From: Streptomyces alboflavus
GTDB taxonomy: Bacteria > Actinomycetota > Actinomycetes > Streptomycetales > Streptomycetaceae
Assembly: GCF_000716675.1 (NCBI RefSeq)
Contig: NZ_JNXT01000006.1
Span: forward strand, 1 to 64,000
Direction: 5' to 3'
DNA length: 64,000 bases
The notes under the pieces are model-generated. The model was not told the DNA's origin, made no database searches, and worked only from the letters and a program-made list of their open reading frames with translations. How positions within the stretch are numbered: position 1 is the stretch's first letter; each line of letters starts with the position of its first letter. This document shows positions 45,343-53,496 of this stretch, piece by piece. The translations under genes and the position numbers were made by a program.

Positions 45343-46533
45343 GTGATTGCCTCGATCATCGCCGTCGCCGCCACCCTCGTCGTCTGGTCGTTGTTGGCTG
45401 AGAAGTGTGAGGAGTGGCGGTTCACCGCGCCCGTTGTTGTGGTGGTCGCGGGGGTCTTGGTCGGGCTGACCGTGCGGGACAGCGTGGGGGAGACGCTCAA
45501 TACGCATGCGGCTTTGCGGGCGGCTGAGGTCACGTTGGCTGTGTTGTTGTTCGTTGATGCGGCTGATGTTCGTGGGGGGATGTTCGGGCGGCATCCCGGG
45601 GTCGCGTTGCGGGTGTTGTTGATCGGGTTGCCGTTGAGTTTGGGGCTTGCCGTGGGGGTGGGGGCCTGGTTGCTGCCGGGGGTGGGGTGGCCGTTGTTGT
45701 TGGTGATCGCCTGTGTCGTGGTGCCCAGTGACTTCGCGCCCGCGCAGGCGATTCTGCGGGACCGGCGGCTGCCGGCCCGGGTGCGGGACGTGCTCAATGT
45801 GGAGGGCGGGTACAACGACGGGATCGTGTCGCCGGTCTTTCTCTTCGCGTTGGTTCTCGCGGGGCATGCCACGAGCGGGCGGAGCGCGGGGGACGCGCTC
45901 GGGACGGCCGCGCCCTCCGCGTTGAAGGCCGTTCTCGTGGGGCTCGCGCTCGGGGCCTTGCTGGGGTTCTGCGTCAATCGGGCCGAGCGGGCCGGGTTCA
46001 TGAGTGCTCAGGCCAAGCGGTTGGTTCTCGTCGCGGCGCCCTTGTTGGCCTATGGGTGTGCGGTGGGGATCGGGGGGAACGGGTTTGTTGCTTCTTTTCT
46101 GTGCGGGTTCGTTTTTCACGCCGTGCGGCGTACTGAGGAGACTCAGCGCGAGATGCAGTTGATTGACGACGTCGGGTTTCTGCTCGGGGTCGTCATGTGG
46201 TTCGTTTTCGGGACGACCGCTGTGTTCGCCTTGTGGGGTGGTGTCGAGTGGGAGCTCGTGCTGTTCTGTGCGGCCGCCTTGACCGTGGTGCGGATCGTGC
46301 CCGTGATGCTTTCGCTCATCGGGTCGGGGGTGCCCGTCCGGGAAGGGTTTCTCATCGGGTGGCTCGGGCCTCGCGGGACCACCTCCATCGTGTTCGGGCT
46401 GCTCGCCTTCAATGAGCTGAGCCTCGACGACGACTCCGTCCTCGTGTTGACGGTCTTGGTGATCACCGTGCTCGGCAGCGTGGCGCTGCACGGCCTCGGC
46501 TCTCCCGTCACCGCGCGGAAGTATCGGCCCTAG
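45343..46533 (+). CDS. CPA1 family cation:proton antiporter
   Basis: 396 aa with about 12 transmembrane helices. Features of Na+/H+ or K+/H+ exchangers are LLFVDAADVRGG in an early helix, VVPSDFAPAQAILRDRRLP carrying a conserved Asp, and NVEGGYNDGIVSPVFLF, the ND-type ion-binding helix. GPRGTTSIVFGLLAF follows near the C-terminus. GTG 45343 starts directly in the first helix. Third positions use T far more than in the neighbours (runs of GTT, TTG, GCT), so this gene has a different history or relaxed codon selection. Confidence 0.87.
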   Translation: MIASIIAVAATLVVWSLLAEKCEEWRFTAPVVVVVAGVLVGLTVRDSVGETLNTHAALRAAEVTLAVLLFVDAADVRGGMFGRHPGVALRVLLIGLPLSLGLAVGVGAWLLPGVGWPLLLVIACVVVPSDFAPAQAILRDRRLPARVRDVLNVEGGYNDGIVSPVFLFALVLAGHATSGRSAGDALGTAAPSALKAVLVGLALGALLGFCVNRAERAGFMSAQAKRLVLVAAPLLAYGCAVGIGGNGFVASFLCGFVFHAVRRTEETQREMQLIDDVGFLLGVVMWFVFGTTAVFALWGGVEWELVLFCAAALTVVRIVPVMLSLIGSGVPVREGFLIGWLGPRGTTSIVFGLLAFNELSLDDDSVLVLTVLVITVLGSVALHGLGSPVTARKYRP

Positions 46534-46537
46534 GCGG

Positions 46538-47131
46538 CTACAGCGGGGTCGTGTCGTCCGGCGTGAACGGTGCGCCGTGGCCCGGCACGATCAGGTCCGC
46601 TGTCGCGTGTACGCGGGTGCGGGACGCGCGCAGGACTTCGCGGTCGGGGGCCACCGGGTCGTCCGCCGGTCCCGCCGCGTGCCACCAGAGGTCTCCCGCG
46701 AACGCGATCACGCCGGAGGCGGTTCCCGCGAGGAGCGTGATGTCCTCGGGGCTGTGGCCGGGGGTGCGGATCAGGCGGAGGGACGGGGTGAGTTCGTGGC
46801 CTTCGGCGTCCCGGTTCGTCCAGGTGTTGTTCTGGTACTCCACCTTGTGGTCGTGGATGCGGGCCTGGGGGAACAGGCCTGCGTTGAGGGTGTTGTCGGG
46901 GTGGTGGTGGCTGAGGATCACGTCGGTGATGTCCTCGGGGGCGAGGCCCAGTTCGGCCAGGGGGCCGAGGATGTCGTCGCGGCTCGCGACCATGCCGGGG
47001 TCGAAGACGATGTGGCGGCCCGCGTCGGAGACGTAGGAGACGGTGGCGGCGACGCCGGGGCCGGTGGAGCCCACGTAACCGGTGGTCAGGACCTTGTATG
47101 TGGCGGTGCGGCCGAGCTGTGTGTTCGTCAT
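46538..47131 (-). CDS. MBL-fold metal-dependent hydrolase
   Basis: 197 aa metallo-beta-lactamase fold. The metal motif is SHHHPDNT near 96, a variant of HxHxDH in which Asn follows Asp, with further ligands in RTPGHSPEDITLL, FAGDLWW and IVPGHGAPF. This set is typical of small lactonase- or glyoxalase II-like hydrolases. The start is ATG 47131. It converges on the antiporter gene with 4 bp between stop codons. The substrate is unknown. Confidence 0.85.
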   Translation of the reverse strand: MTNTQLGRTATYKVLTTGYVGSTGPGVAATVSYVSDAGRHIVFDPGMVASRDDILGPLAELGLAPEDITDVILSHHHPDNTLNAGLFPQARIHDHKVEYQNNTWTNRDAEGHELTPSLRLIRTPGHSPEDITLLAGTASGVIAFAGDLWWHAAGPADDPVAPDREVLRASRTRVHATADLIVPGHGAPFTPDDTTPL

Positions 47132-47227
47132 GGCCTTGATTCTTCCGAGGTCCGTCGGCTCCCACGAGTGGCACGTCTGCCGGTGATCGCAGGATTTGTG
47201 CCAAGGGTGGGGGCGCGCGTCGCGGGG

Positions 47228-50053
47228 TCAGGACGGGGGCACGGGCGTGGGGGAGGACAGCGCCAGCCACACCCGGTCGCGAGTCACCGGGAGCCTCGTG
47301 AAGCGGATGCCCGTCGCGTCGCGCAGGGCGTTGGTCAGGGCCGGAGCCACCGGGTTGAAGGGGCTCTCGCTCATGGACTTGGCGCCGAGGGGGCCGATCG
47401 CGTCCCTGGTCCGCGTGAAGTGCACCTCGGTGCGGGGGACGTCCGCGTACTGGGGGAGGCGGTAGCGGCGGAAGGCGGCCGTGGTGACCTCGCCGCGGTC
47501 GTCGACGCGTACCTCCTCGAAGAGGGTCGCGCCGAGGGCCTGGGCGACACCGCCCTCCACCTGGCCGCGGCACTGCATCGGGTTCATCACCCGGCCCGCG
47601 TCCGCCGCGTGCACGCTGCGCAGGACGCGGATCTCGCCCGTGCCGGGGTCCACGGCCACCTTGAACCAGTGCGCGTTGAACGCCACCGAGCGCGGCGAGC
47701 CGCCCCAGTGTCCCTCGGCGGAGAGCTCGGCCCCGGCGCCCGACTCGCGGGCCGCCTCGTGGAGTTCCTTGAGGGGGACGGTGCGGCCCGCGCAGTCGAA
47801 GGCCTCCGCGCCCAGGTGGCACAGGTGGCGGGCCACCCCGGTGTGCCGGGCCGCGAACGTGCGGAGGCGTTCGGCGAGCGCCGTCGCCGCGAGCAGCACC
47901 GCCTTGCCCGCCACCACCGTCCCCGTCGAGCCGAAGGCGCCCGTGTCATGGCGTACGACATCCGTGTCCGACTGACGGATCGTCACCCGGTCCTCGGTGG
48001 TCCGCAGCGCGCCCGCCGTGAGCTGCTGGTGGACCGTCGTGGTGCCGTTGCCGAACTCCGCCGTCCCCACGGCGACTTGGTACGTTCCGTCGGGGCGCAG
48101 CGACACGCGGGCGTCGGCGAAGTGGCCGCCGGGCGGGCCCGTCGCGATCATCGCCAGGGCCGCGCCCTGCCCGACCAGCCAGCCCTCGGGCGGCGCCGGG
48201 GCGGTGTCCGGGTCCGCCGCCATCGCCTCGCGTACGACCGCCAGACACTGGTCGAGGCCGTACGACGCGATGTGCAGGTCCTCCTCCTCGCCGATCGGGC
48301 TCAGCATCGGCTCGCCGGGGCCGATGACGTTGCGTTCGCGGACCGTGAGCGGGTCCAGGTCCAGGCGGCGGGCCAGCTCGTCGAGCAGGGACTCGACGGC
48401 GAAGGTGACCTGGCCGAGGCCGTAGCCGCGGAAGGCGCCCGCGGGCACGCAGTTGGTGTAGACGGAGTACGCGTCGACCTTCTTGTGCGGGGCGCGGTAC
48501 ATGGCCATCGACTCGCCCACGCTGTGGAACATCACCGCCGGGCCGTGATTGCCGTACGCGCCCGTGTTCGCCACCACCCGGTAGTGGAGTGCCGTCAGGG
48601 TGCCGTCCGCGCGGGCGCCGAGCTTGATCGTGACCTTGAACGGGTGCCGGGTCGTGGCGCCGTGGAACTGCTCGGCCCGGGTGTACTCCAGCTTCACCGG
48701 CCGCCGCAGCCGCAGCGCCGCCAGCGTCACGACGTCCTCCGTCAGCATCTCCTGCTTGCCGCCGAACCCGCCGCCGACCCGGCCCGCGACCACCCGGACC
48801 TCGTCCTCCGGCAAGTCGTACAGCGCGCACAGCGCCCGCCGCGTCAGGAAGGGCGTCTGCGTGGACGAGCGGACCGTGAGCCGCTCCCCGGTGCCGGCTC
48901 CGTCCCCGCCCTCACCCCCGCCCGCACCCCCGTCCTCGGACGTCGGCTCGAAGTACGCCACGCAGCCGTGCGTCTCCAGGCTCGCGTGCTGCACGCGCTG
49001 CGTACGGAACGTCTCCTCGATGACGATGTCCGCCTCCGCGAAGCCCCGCTCCACGTCGCCGATCTCGCCGTGCACCTCGCCCACCACGTTGTCCGCCGCC
49101 CGCGCGATGCGGGAGTCCGCGCCCTTGTCGCCGTGCAGGGCCGGGGCGCCCGGTCGCATGGCCTCCTCGGGGTCCACGACGTGGGGGAGCAGCTCGTACG
49201 TCACCTCCACGCGCCGGCAGCCCTCCTCCGCCGCCTGCTCGCTGTCCGCGACGACGGCCGCGACGCGCTGGCCCACGTACCGGACCGTGTCGTCGAGGAC
49301 ACGGGTGTCGTCGGGGTCCTCGGTGGGGTGCTCGTGGCGGGCCGACGAGTACAGGCGGTCGGGGGCGTCCTCGTGGGTGAGGACGGCGTGCACGCCCGGG
49401 ATGCCGAGGGCGGCGCTCTTGTCGACGGCGAGGACGCGGGCGTGCGGGTGCGGGGAGCGGACGAGCTTCATGTGCAGCAGGCCCGGTACGTCGACGTCGA
49501 AGGTGTAGCGCGCGCTGCCGGTGACCACCTGGGGGCCCGCCGGTGCGCCGAGGTTGCGGCCGACGGCCTCCCCGGCGCCCGGGCGTTCGGTGTGCGCGAC
49601 GCCGCGCACGGCGTCCTCGATGGCGCGGTAGCCCGTGCAGCGGCACAGGTTGCCCTTGAAGGCGCGCGGGAGGTCGTCGAGCTTGCCGTCGTCGTGCGCC
49701 GAGCCGCGCTCGGCCTCCAGGGCGGCCGTGGTCATGAGGAATCCGGCGGTGCAGAAGCCGCACTGGAAGCCCTGCGCGTCGAGGAACCGCCGCTGGACCG
49801 GATGGAGTTCGCCGTCCGCCGCCGCGAGGCCCTCGACCGTCGTGACCTCGCGGTCGGCCGCCCGCACCGCCGGATAGACGCAGCTGTGCACGGGCTCGCC
49901 GTCCACATGGACCGTGCAGGCACCGCAGTCCCCGGCGTCGCAGCCCTTCTTCACGCCGAACCAGCCCTGCTCGCGCAGATAGGTGCGCAGGCACTGGCCG
50001 GGGCGTGGATCCGTGGTGCTGGGGCGGCCGTTGACCTGGAGGTGGAAGGTCAT
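47228..50053 (-). CDS. Xanthine dehydrogenase-type molybdenum hydroxylase, FeS-Mo fusion
   Basis: 941 aa. The N-terminal ~160 residues hold two 2Fe-2S clusters: a ferredoxin motif (KKGCDAGDCGACTVH, near 37) and a CxxC...CRCTGYRAIEDAV motif near 125. The remaining ~770 residues form the molybdopterin subunit, with GGGFGGKQEML, GAFRGYGLGQ and the C-terminal SMSESPFNPVAPAL. It hydroxylates purines or related N-heterocycles, passing electrons to the FAD subunit. Fusion of FeS to Mo without FAD is less usual than separate chains. The ATG overlaps the stop of the FAD gene (ATGA). The divergent PucR regulator suggests purine catabolism. Confidence 0.88.
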   Translation of the reverse strand: MTFHLQVNGRPSTTDPRPGQCLRTYLREQGWFGVKKGCDAGDCGACTVHVDGEPVHSCVYPAVRAADREVTTVEGLAAADGELHPVQRRFLDAQGFQCGFCTAGFLMTTAALEAERGSAHDDGKLDDLPRAFKGNLCRCTGYRAIEDAVRGVAHTERPGAGEAVGRNLGAPAGPQVVTGSARYTFDVDVPGLLHMKLVRSPHPHARVLAVDKSAALGIPGVHAVLTHEDAPDRLYSSARHEHPTEDPDDTRVLDDTVRYVGQRVAAVVADSEQAAEEGCRRVEVTYELLPHVVDPEEAMRPGAPALHGDKGADSRIARAADNVVGEVHGEIGDVERGFAEADIVIEETFRTQRVQHASLETHGCVAYFEPTSEDGGAGGGEGGDGAGTGERLTVRSSTQTPFLTRRALCALYDLPEDEVRVVAGRVGGGFGGKQEMLTEDVVTLAALRLRRPVKLEYTRAEQFHGATTRHPFKVTIKLGARADGTLTALHYRVVANTGAYGNHGPAVMFHSVGESMAMYRAPHKKVDAYSVYTNCVPAGAFRGYGLGQVTFAVESLLDELARRLDLDPLTVRERNVIGPGEPMLSPIGEEEDLHIASYGLDQCLAVVREAMAADPDTAPAPPEGWLVGQGAALAMIATGPPGGHFADARVSLRPDGTYQVAVGTAEFGNGTTTVHQQLTAGALRTTEDRVTIRQSDTDVVRHDTGAFGSTGTVVAGKAVLLAATALAERLRTFAARHTGVARHLCHLGAEAFDCAGRTVPLKELHEAARESGAGAELSAEGHWGGSPRSVAFNAHWFKVAVDPGTGEIRVLRSVHAADAGRVMNPMQCRGQVEGGVAQALGATLFEEVRVDDRGEVTTAAFRRYRLPQYADVPRTEVHFTRTRDAIGPLGAKSMSESPFNPVAPALTNALRDATGIRFTRLPVTRDRVWLALSSPTPVPPS

Positions 50054-50898
50054 CGGTGGGTCTCCTCACGTCGGGGGGCCTGCGGTGCCCGGCCCAGTTC
50101 GCGGCGTATCTCCTCGGCGAACCGGAACGCCATGTGCCGCCGCCACTCCGGCAGTCCGTGGATGTCGTCGAACCACTCGTCGTCGCCGACCGCCGCGGCC
50201 AGTGCCGCCCGCAGCCCCGCCGCGTCCGGCACCAGCGGGAACCAGAGCCGGACCGGCCGCACCGTCGCCGCCGTCACGGTCACCGTCAGCGAGCCGTCCG
50301 CCGGGTCGAGGGCGCCGATGACCAGGGCGCCGGAGCGGCCGAGGCCGTACAGGGACGCCTGCCGGAACGCGGTGCGGCAGCGCAGGGCGCGGGCGGGCAG
50401 GGTGACCGAGCGCAGCAACTCGCCCTCGGCCAGGACGGTACGGCCCGCGCCGGTGACGAAGTCCGCCGCCGGGACGGTGCGCGCCGCGCCCGTCTGCGGC
50501 CGCAGCAGACACATGCCGTCCAGCGCGGCGGTCAGCGAGATCATCGGCCCGGCCGGAAGGCCGTTGCAGAGGTTGCCGCCGACGGTCGCCATGTTCCAGA
50601 TCTTGAACGAGGCGAGGAAGGCGCGGCAGCACTCCGTGAAGAGCGGTGCCGCCGGTGCGGCCGAGGTCGCGGCGAAGCGGTACAGGGTGGCGATGGTGCA
50701 GGTCGCCGCGATCTCCAGGGCGCCGTCCTGCCGGAGTGCGACCGGCTCCCAGCCCGTCCGGCTCAGGTCCACGAGGCGGCGCAGGTGCGGCTGCGGTTCG
50801 GAGAAGAGGTACGTTCCGCCGCCGAGCCAGGCGTCGCCCGGCCGCCAGGGTTCGCGGCGCCGCGCGTCCCGTACGTCGAGCACGGTGTTCAGATCCAC
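50050..50898 (-). CDS. Xanthine dehydrogenase-type FAD-binding subunit
   Basis: 282 aa CO-dehydrogenase-flavoprotein-like subunit. The FAD-pyrophosphate motif GGGTYLFSEPQ is near 26 and the second signature NMATVGGNLCNGLPAGPM near 101. A CO-dehydrogenase C-like domain follows. It takes electrons from the FeS-Mo chain. GTG 50898 was chosen for its GGGGGAG ribosome site; a longer frame to 52020 crosses the divergent PucR gene and is rejected. It is the first gene of the two-gene operon. Confidence 0.87.
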   Translation of the reverse strand: MDLNTVLDVRDARRREPWRPGDAWLGGGTYLFSEPQPHLRRLVDLSRTGWEPVALRQDGALEIAATCTIATLYRFAATSAAPAAPLFTECCRAFLASFKIWNMATVGGNLCNGLPAGPMISLTAALDGMCLLRPQTGAARTVPAADFVTGAGRTVLAEGELLRSVTLPARALRCRTAFRQASLYGLGRSGALVIGALDPADGSLTVTVTAATVRPVRLWFPLVPDAAGLRAALAAAVGDDEWFDDIHGLPEWRRHMAFRFAEEIRRELGRAPQAPRREETHR

Positions 50899-51109
50899 GG
50901 CTCCCCCTGTCGTGCGCTCATGGCTCCCCCTGTCGTCGGCCCGCCCGTCGCCTTCCGGCCACGGTCGGCGGGTGTTCCGGCCATCGGCTGTCCTCAGTGA
51001 AGCCCGCGGGGCGGGGCGCGAACCACTGGTCCCGTACACGGAAAAACACCGGACCCGCGGGGTGCTCCTTGTGTGTTCAACCAAGAGGCGTTCTGCTCGA
51101 ACACCTGGG

Positions 51110-51147
51110 CATTTACGATGAGGCTTCTCGTATTCGCCTCGTGAATG
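51110..51147. promoter_or_regulatory. Imperfect dyad in the pucR-xdh divergent region
   Basis: CATTTACGATGAGGC and GCCTCGTGAATG form an imperfect inverted repeat around ~11 nt, 41 bp upstream of the PucR start. A second dyad (GTGTTC-20 nt-GAACAC) sits at 51073-51104. Either could be the operator for the divergent PucR-like regulator. Confidence 0.4.
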
Positions 51148-51187
51148 TGAGATGCGGGCCGTCCCGCAGCCGCGCAAGGAGCACCGC

Positions 51188-52867
51188 ATGCACGTCGACC
51201 ACCTCCGCCAGCTCGACAGCCTCGGCATCATGCTCGTCTGGGGCGACGAGCACCTGCTCGGCCGGGAGATCAGCGGGGTCACCGCCACCGACCTGGAGGA
51301 CCCGGAGCGGTTCCTGCGGCCCGGCGAGATCGTCCTCACCGGGCTCGTGTGGTGGCACCCGGACGACGGACGCGCCAAGGCCGAGCGGTTCGTCGCCGCC
51401 CTGAGCGCGGGCGGCGCGGTCGCCCTCCTCGCCGGGGAGGAGACCCACGGCGCCGTCCCCGCCGACCTCGTCGACGCCTGCCGCGCCCACCGCGTGCCCC
51501 TGCTCTCCGTGCCCGCGCGCACCAGCTTCCGCGCCGTCACCGAAGCGGTGTACCTGCGGCAGTGGGGGGACCTGAGTCGCCTCCCCGCGCCGCACCACGC
51601 CCTGCCGGAGAACGTACGCGGCGAACTCGGCCGCCTCCTGGAGCGCGGCGCGGGACCGGCCGAACTCCTGGAGAGCGCCTTCGCCCACCTCGGCACACCG
51701 CCCTGCCACCTGCTGACGAGCACCGGCCGCACCGTCGCCCGCACCTCGTCGGCCCCCGCCCTGTCCGCGCGCGAGGCGGTGCGGCTGCTGCGCTCCGCGT
51801 CCGGCACGACGCTGCGCGTCCAGGCCGACGCCACCGCGTACGACGCCTGGCAGCTGCACCTGCCGGACACGGACGCCGCGCCGCCCCGCGTCCTGCACGA
51901 GATAGCCGAGGTGCTCGCCCAGCACCGCCACCACCACGACCGCCGTCGTGCCGCCCGCGCCCGGGCCCACGAAGCGCTCGTCGACCTGCTCGTCCGGGCG
52001 GACGCCGGGGCACCGGACACGGACGCGCTGGCCGACGCGCTGCGGGCCTGCGGGCTTCCGGCGCGGGGGAGTTACCGGGTGGTGGTCGCGGGAGTGGGAG
52101 CTTTCGGTGCGGGTGCGGGTGCGGGTGCGGGTGCGGGTGCGGGGGTCGGGGGTGCGGTGGACGGCGTGGGTGCGTCGTGTGCGGCCGCCGGGGTCGCTCC
52201 GCCGGGTCCCGGCCTCGCCCTCGACGCCCTCGCCGAAGCCACGCGCCACCTCACCTCCGCGCCCTTCGCGGTGGCGGAACGCCCGGGCGTCGGGGCCGTC
52301 GCGATCGTCCCGGTCGACGCGGGGGCCGACGGCACCGGGGGAGAGGGGCGCGAGCCCGGCGACGGGCTCCGGGACGGGTTCAGGGACGTGTGGCCGCTGC
52401 TCCTGGCCTGTCGGCCGGACACCGCCCTGCACGCGGGCATCAGCACCCTGATCCCGGACCCGGCCGGTCTCGGCCGGGCCGTCGTCCAGGCCCGCTACGC
52501 CCTCGCGGGAGCGAGGACCACCGCACCGGCGGCCGCCGGGCCGGAGGCCTCGGCCGTCACGGCCGTCGACGACCTCTCCACCCTGGAGTCCCTGCTCGCC
52601 GGAGTCCCCCACGACGTACGCGCGGCGTATCTGAGCAGCACGCTGGGCCCGCTCCTCGGCGAGTCACGGGCGTCGCACGGCGTGCTCCTGGAGACGCTGG
52701 AGGTGTTCCTCGCCCACAACGGCTCCTGGGCCCGCACCGCCAAGGCCCTGCAGCTGCACGTGAACACCGTCCACTACCGCATCCGGCGCGTGGAGGCCCT
52801 CACCGGCCGTGACCTGTCCCGCCTCGACCACAAGCTGGACCTGAGGGCCGCCCTGCTCTGCCGCTGA
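51188..52867 (+). CDS. PucR family transcriptional regulator
   Basis: 559 aa. The N-terminal PucR sensor domain (~1-125, with DSLGIMLVWGDEHLLGREIS) and a GGDEF-like middle region are followed by the C-terminal PucR HTH_30 motif (LEVFLAHNGSWARTAKALQL, then HVNTVHYRIRRVEALTG). PucR regulators control purine catabolism, and this one is divergent from a xanthine dehydrogenase-type operon, its likely target. A Gly-Ala repeat near 305-318 is encoded by tandem GGTGCG hexamers. ATG 51188 has AAGGAG upstream. Confidence 0.88.
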   Translation: MHVDHLRQLDSLGIMLVWGDEHLLGREISGVTATDLEDPERFLRPGEIVLTGLVWWHPDDGRAKAERFVAALSAGGAVALLAGEETHGAVPADLVDACRAHRVPLLSVPARTSFRAVTEAVYLRQWGDLSRLPAPHHALPENVRGELGRLLERGAGPAELLESAFAHLGTPPCHLLTSTGRTVARTSSAPALSAREAVRLLRSASGTTLRVQADATAYDAWQLHLPDTDAAPPRVLHEIAEVLAQHRHHHDRRRAARARAHEALVDLLVRADAGAPDTDALADALRACGLPARGSYRVVVAGVGAFGAGAGAGAGAGAGVGGAVDGVGASCAAAGVAPPGPGLALDALAEATRHLTSAPFAVAERPGVGAVAIVPVDAGADGTGGEGREPGDGLRDGFRDVWPLLLACRPDTALHAGISTLIPDPAGLGRAVVQARYALAGARTTAPAAAGPEASAVTAVDDLSTLESLLAGVPHDVRAAYLSSTLGPLLGESRASHGVLLETLEVFLAHNGSWARTAKALQLHVNTVHYRIRRVEALTGRDLSRLDHKLDLRAALLCR

Positions 52868-52950
52868 GACGCGAACGGCCTCCGGGGGACGCGGCCTTCA
52901 GGGGCGACGGCCTTCAGGCGCACCGGCCCTACCTCCGGAGCGCACCGGCC

Positions 52951-53346
52951 TCAGGGAACGTCGACATGGACATTCGTCGACTTCACCCGTGCGGTCACCA
53001 GCACCCCGACCTCGATGCCAAGCTCCGCCACGGACTCCCGCGTCACCAGGGACACCAGGCGGTGCGGCCCCGACTGGATCTCCACCTGCGCGGCCACGTC
53101 GTCGAGGCGGACCGCGGTGACGATCCCGGCGAACGAGTTGCGCACGGACGTGGCCACGCCGTCCGGCACCGGATGCCGGCCCGCGGCCCGCTCCTCGGCG
53201 AACGCCGCGAGCGCGGTGCCCTCGACGGTCCGGTTCCCCGTGCCGTCCCGCTCCATCCGCAGCCGACCGCCGTCCGCCCACCGGCGGACGGTCTCCGCGC
53301 TCACACCGAGGAGCGCCGCTGCCTGTCCCATGCTGTACGACCGCAC
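52951..53346 (-). CDS. TOBE-domain molybdate-binding protein with HTH
   Basis: 131 aa. A MerR/excisionase-like N-terminal HTH (MGQAAALLGVSAETVRRWAD) is joined to a C-terminal TOBE/Mop domain (SFAGIVTAVRLDDVAAQVEI, then KSTNVHVDVP) that binds molybdate or tungstate. Such proteins sense or store molybdate, which fits the nearby molybdenum hydroxylase operon. The start at 53346 gives a complete HTH. Confidence 0.85.
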   Translation of the reverse strand: MRSYSMGQAAALLGVSAETVRRWADGGRLRMERDGTGNRTVEGTALAAFAEERAAGRHPVPDGVATSVRNSFAGIVTAVRLDDVAAQVEIQSGPHRLVSLVTRESVAELGIEVGVLVTARVKSTNVHVDVP

Positions 53347-53496
53347 GGTCGCACTCTACGGTGAGCGCACCGTCCCGCCGCCGAGCGGAATCAAGGCTTC
53401 CGTGTTTTCTCCGAGGAGCCGGTGGTGCCGAACTCCGTGCCGGGGCCGTCGCCGCCGGTACGCGTTCGGCGCGCGGCCCGTCCCGGTGTGGGCCCG

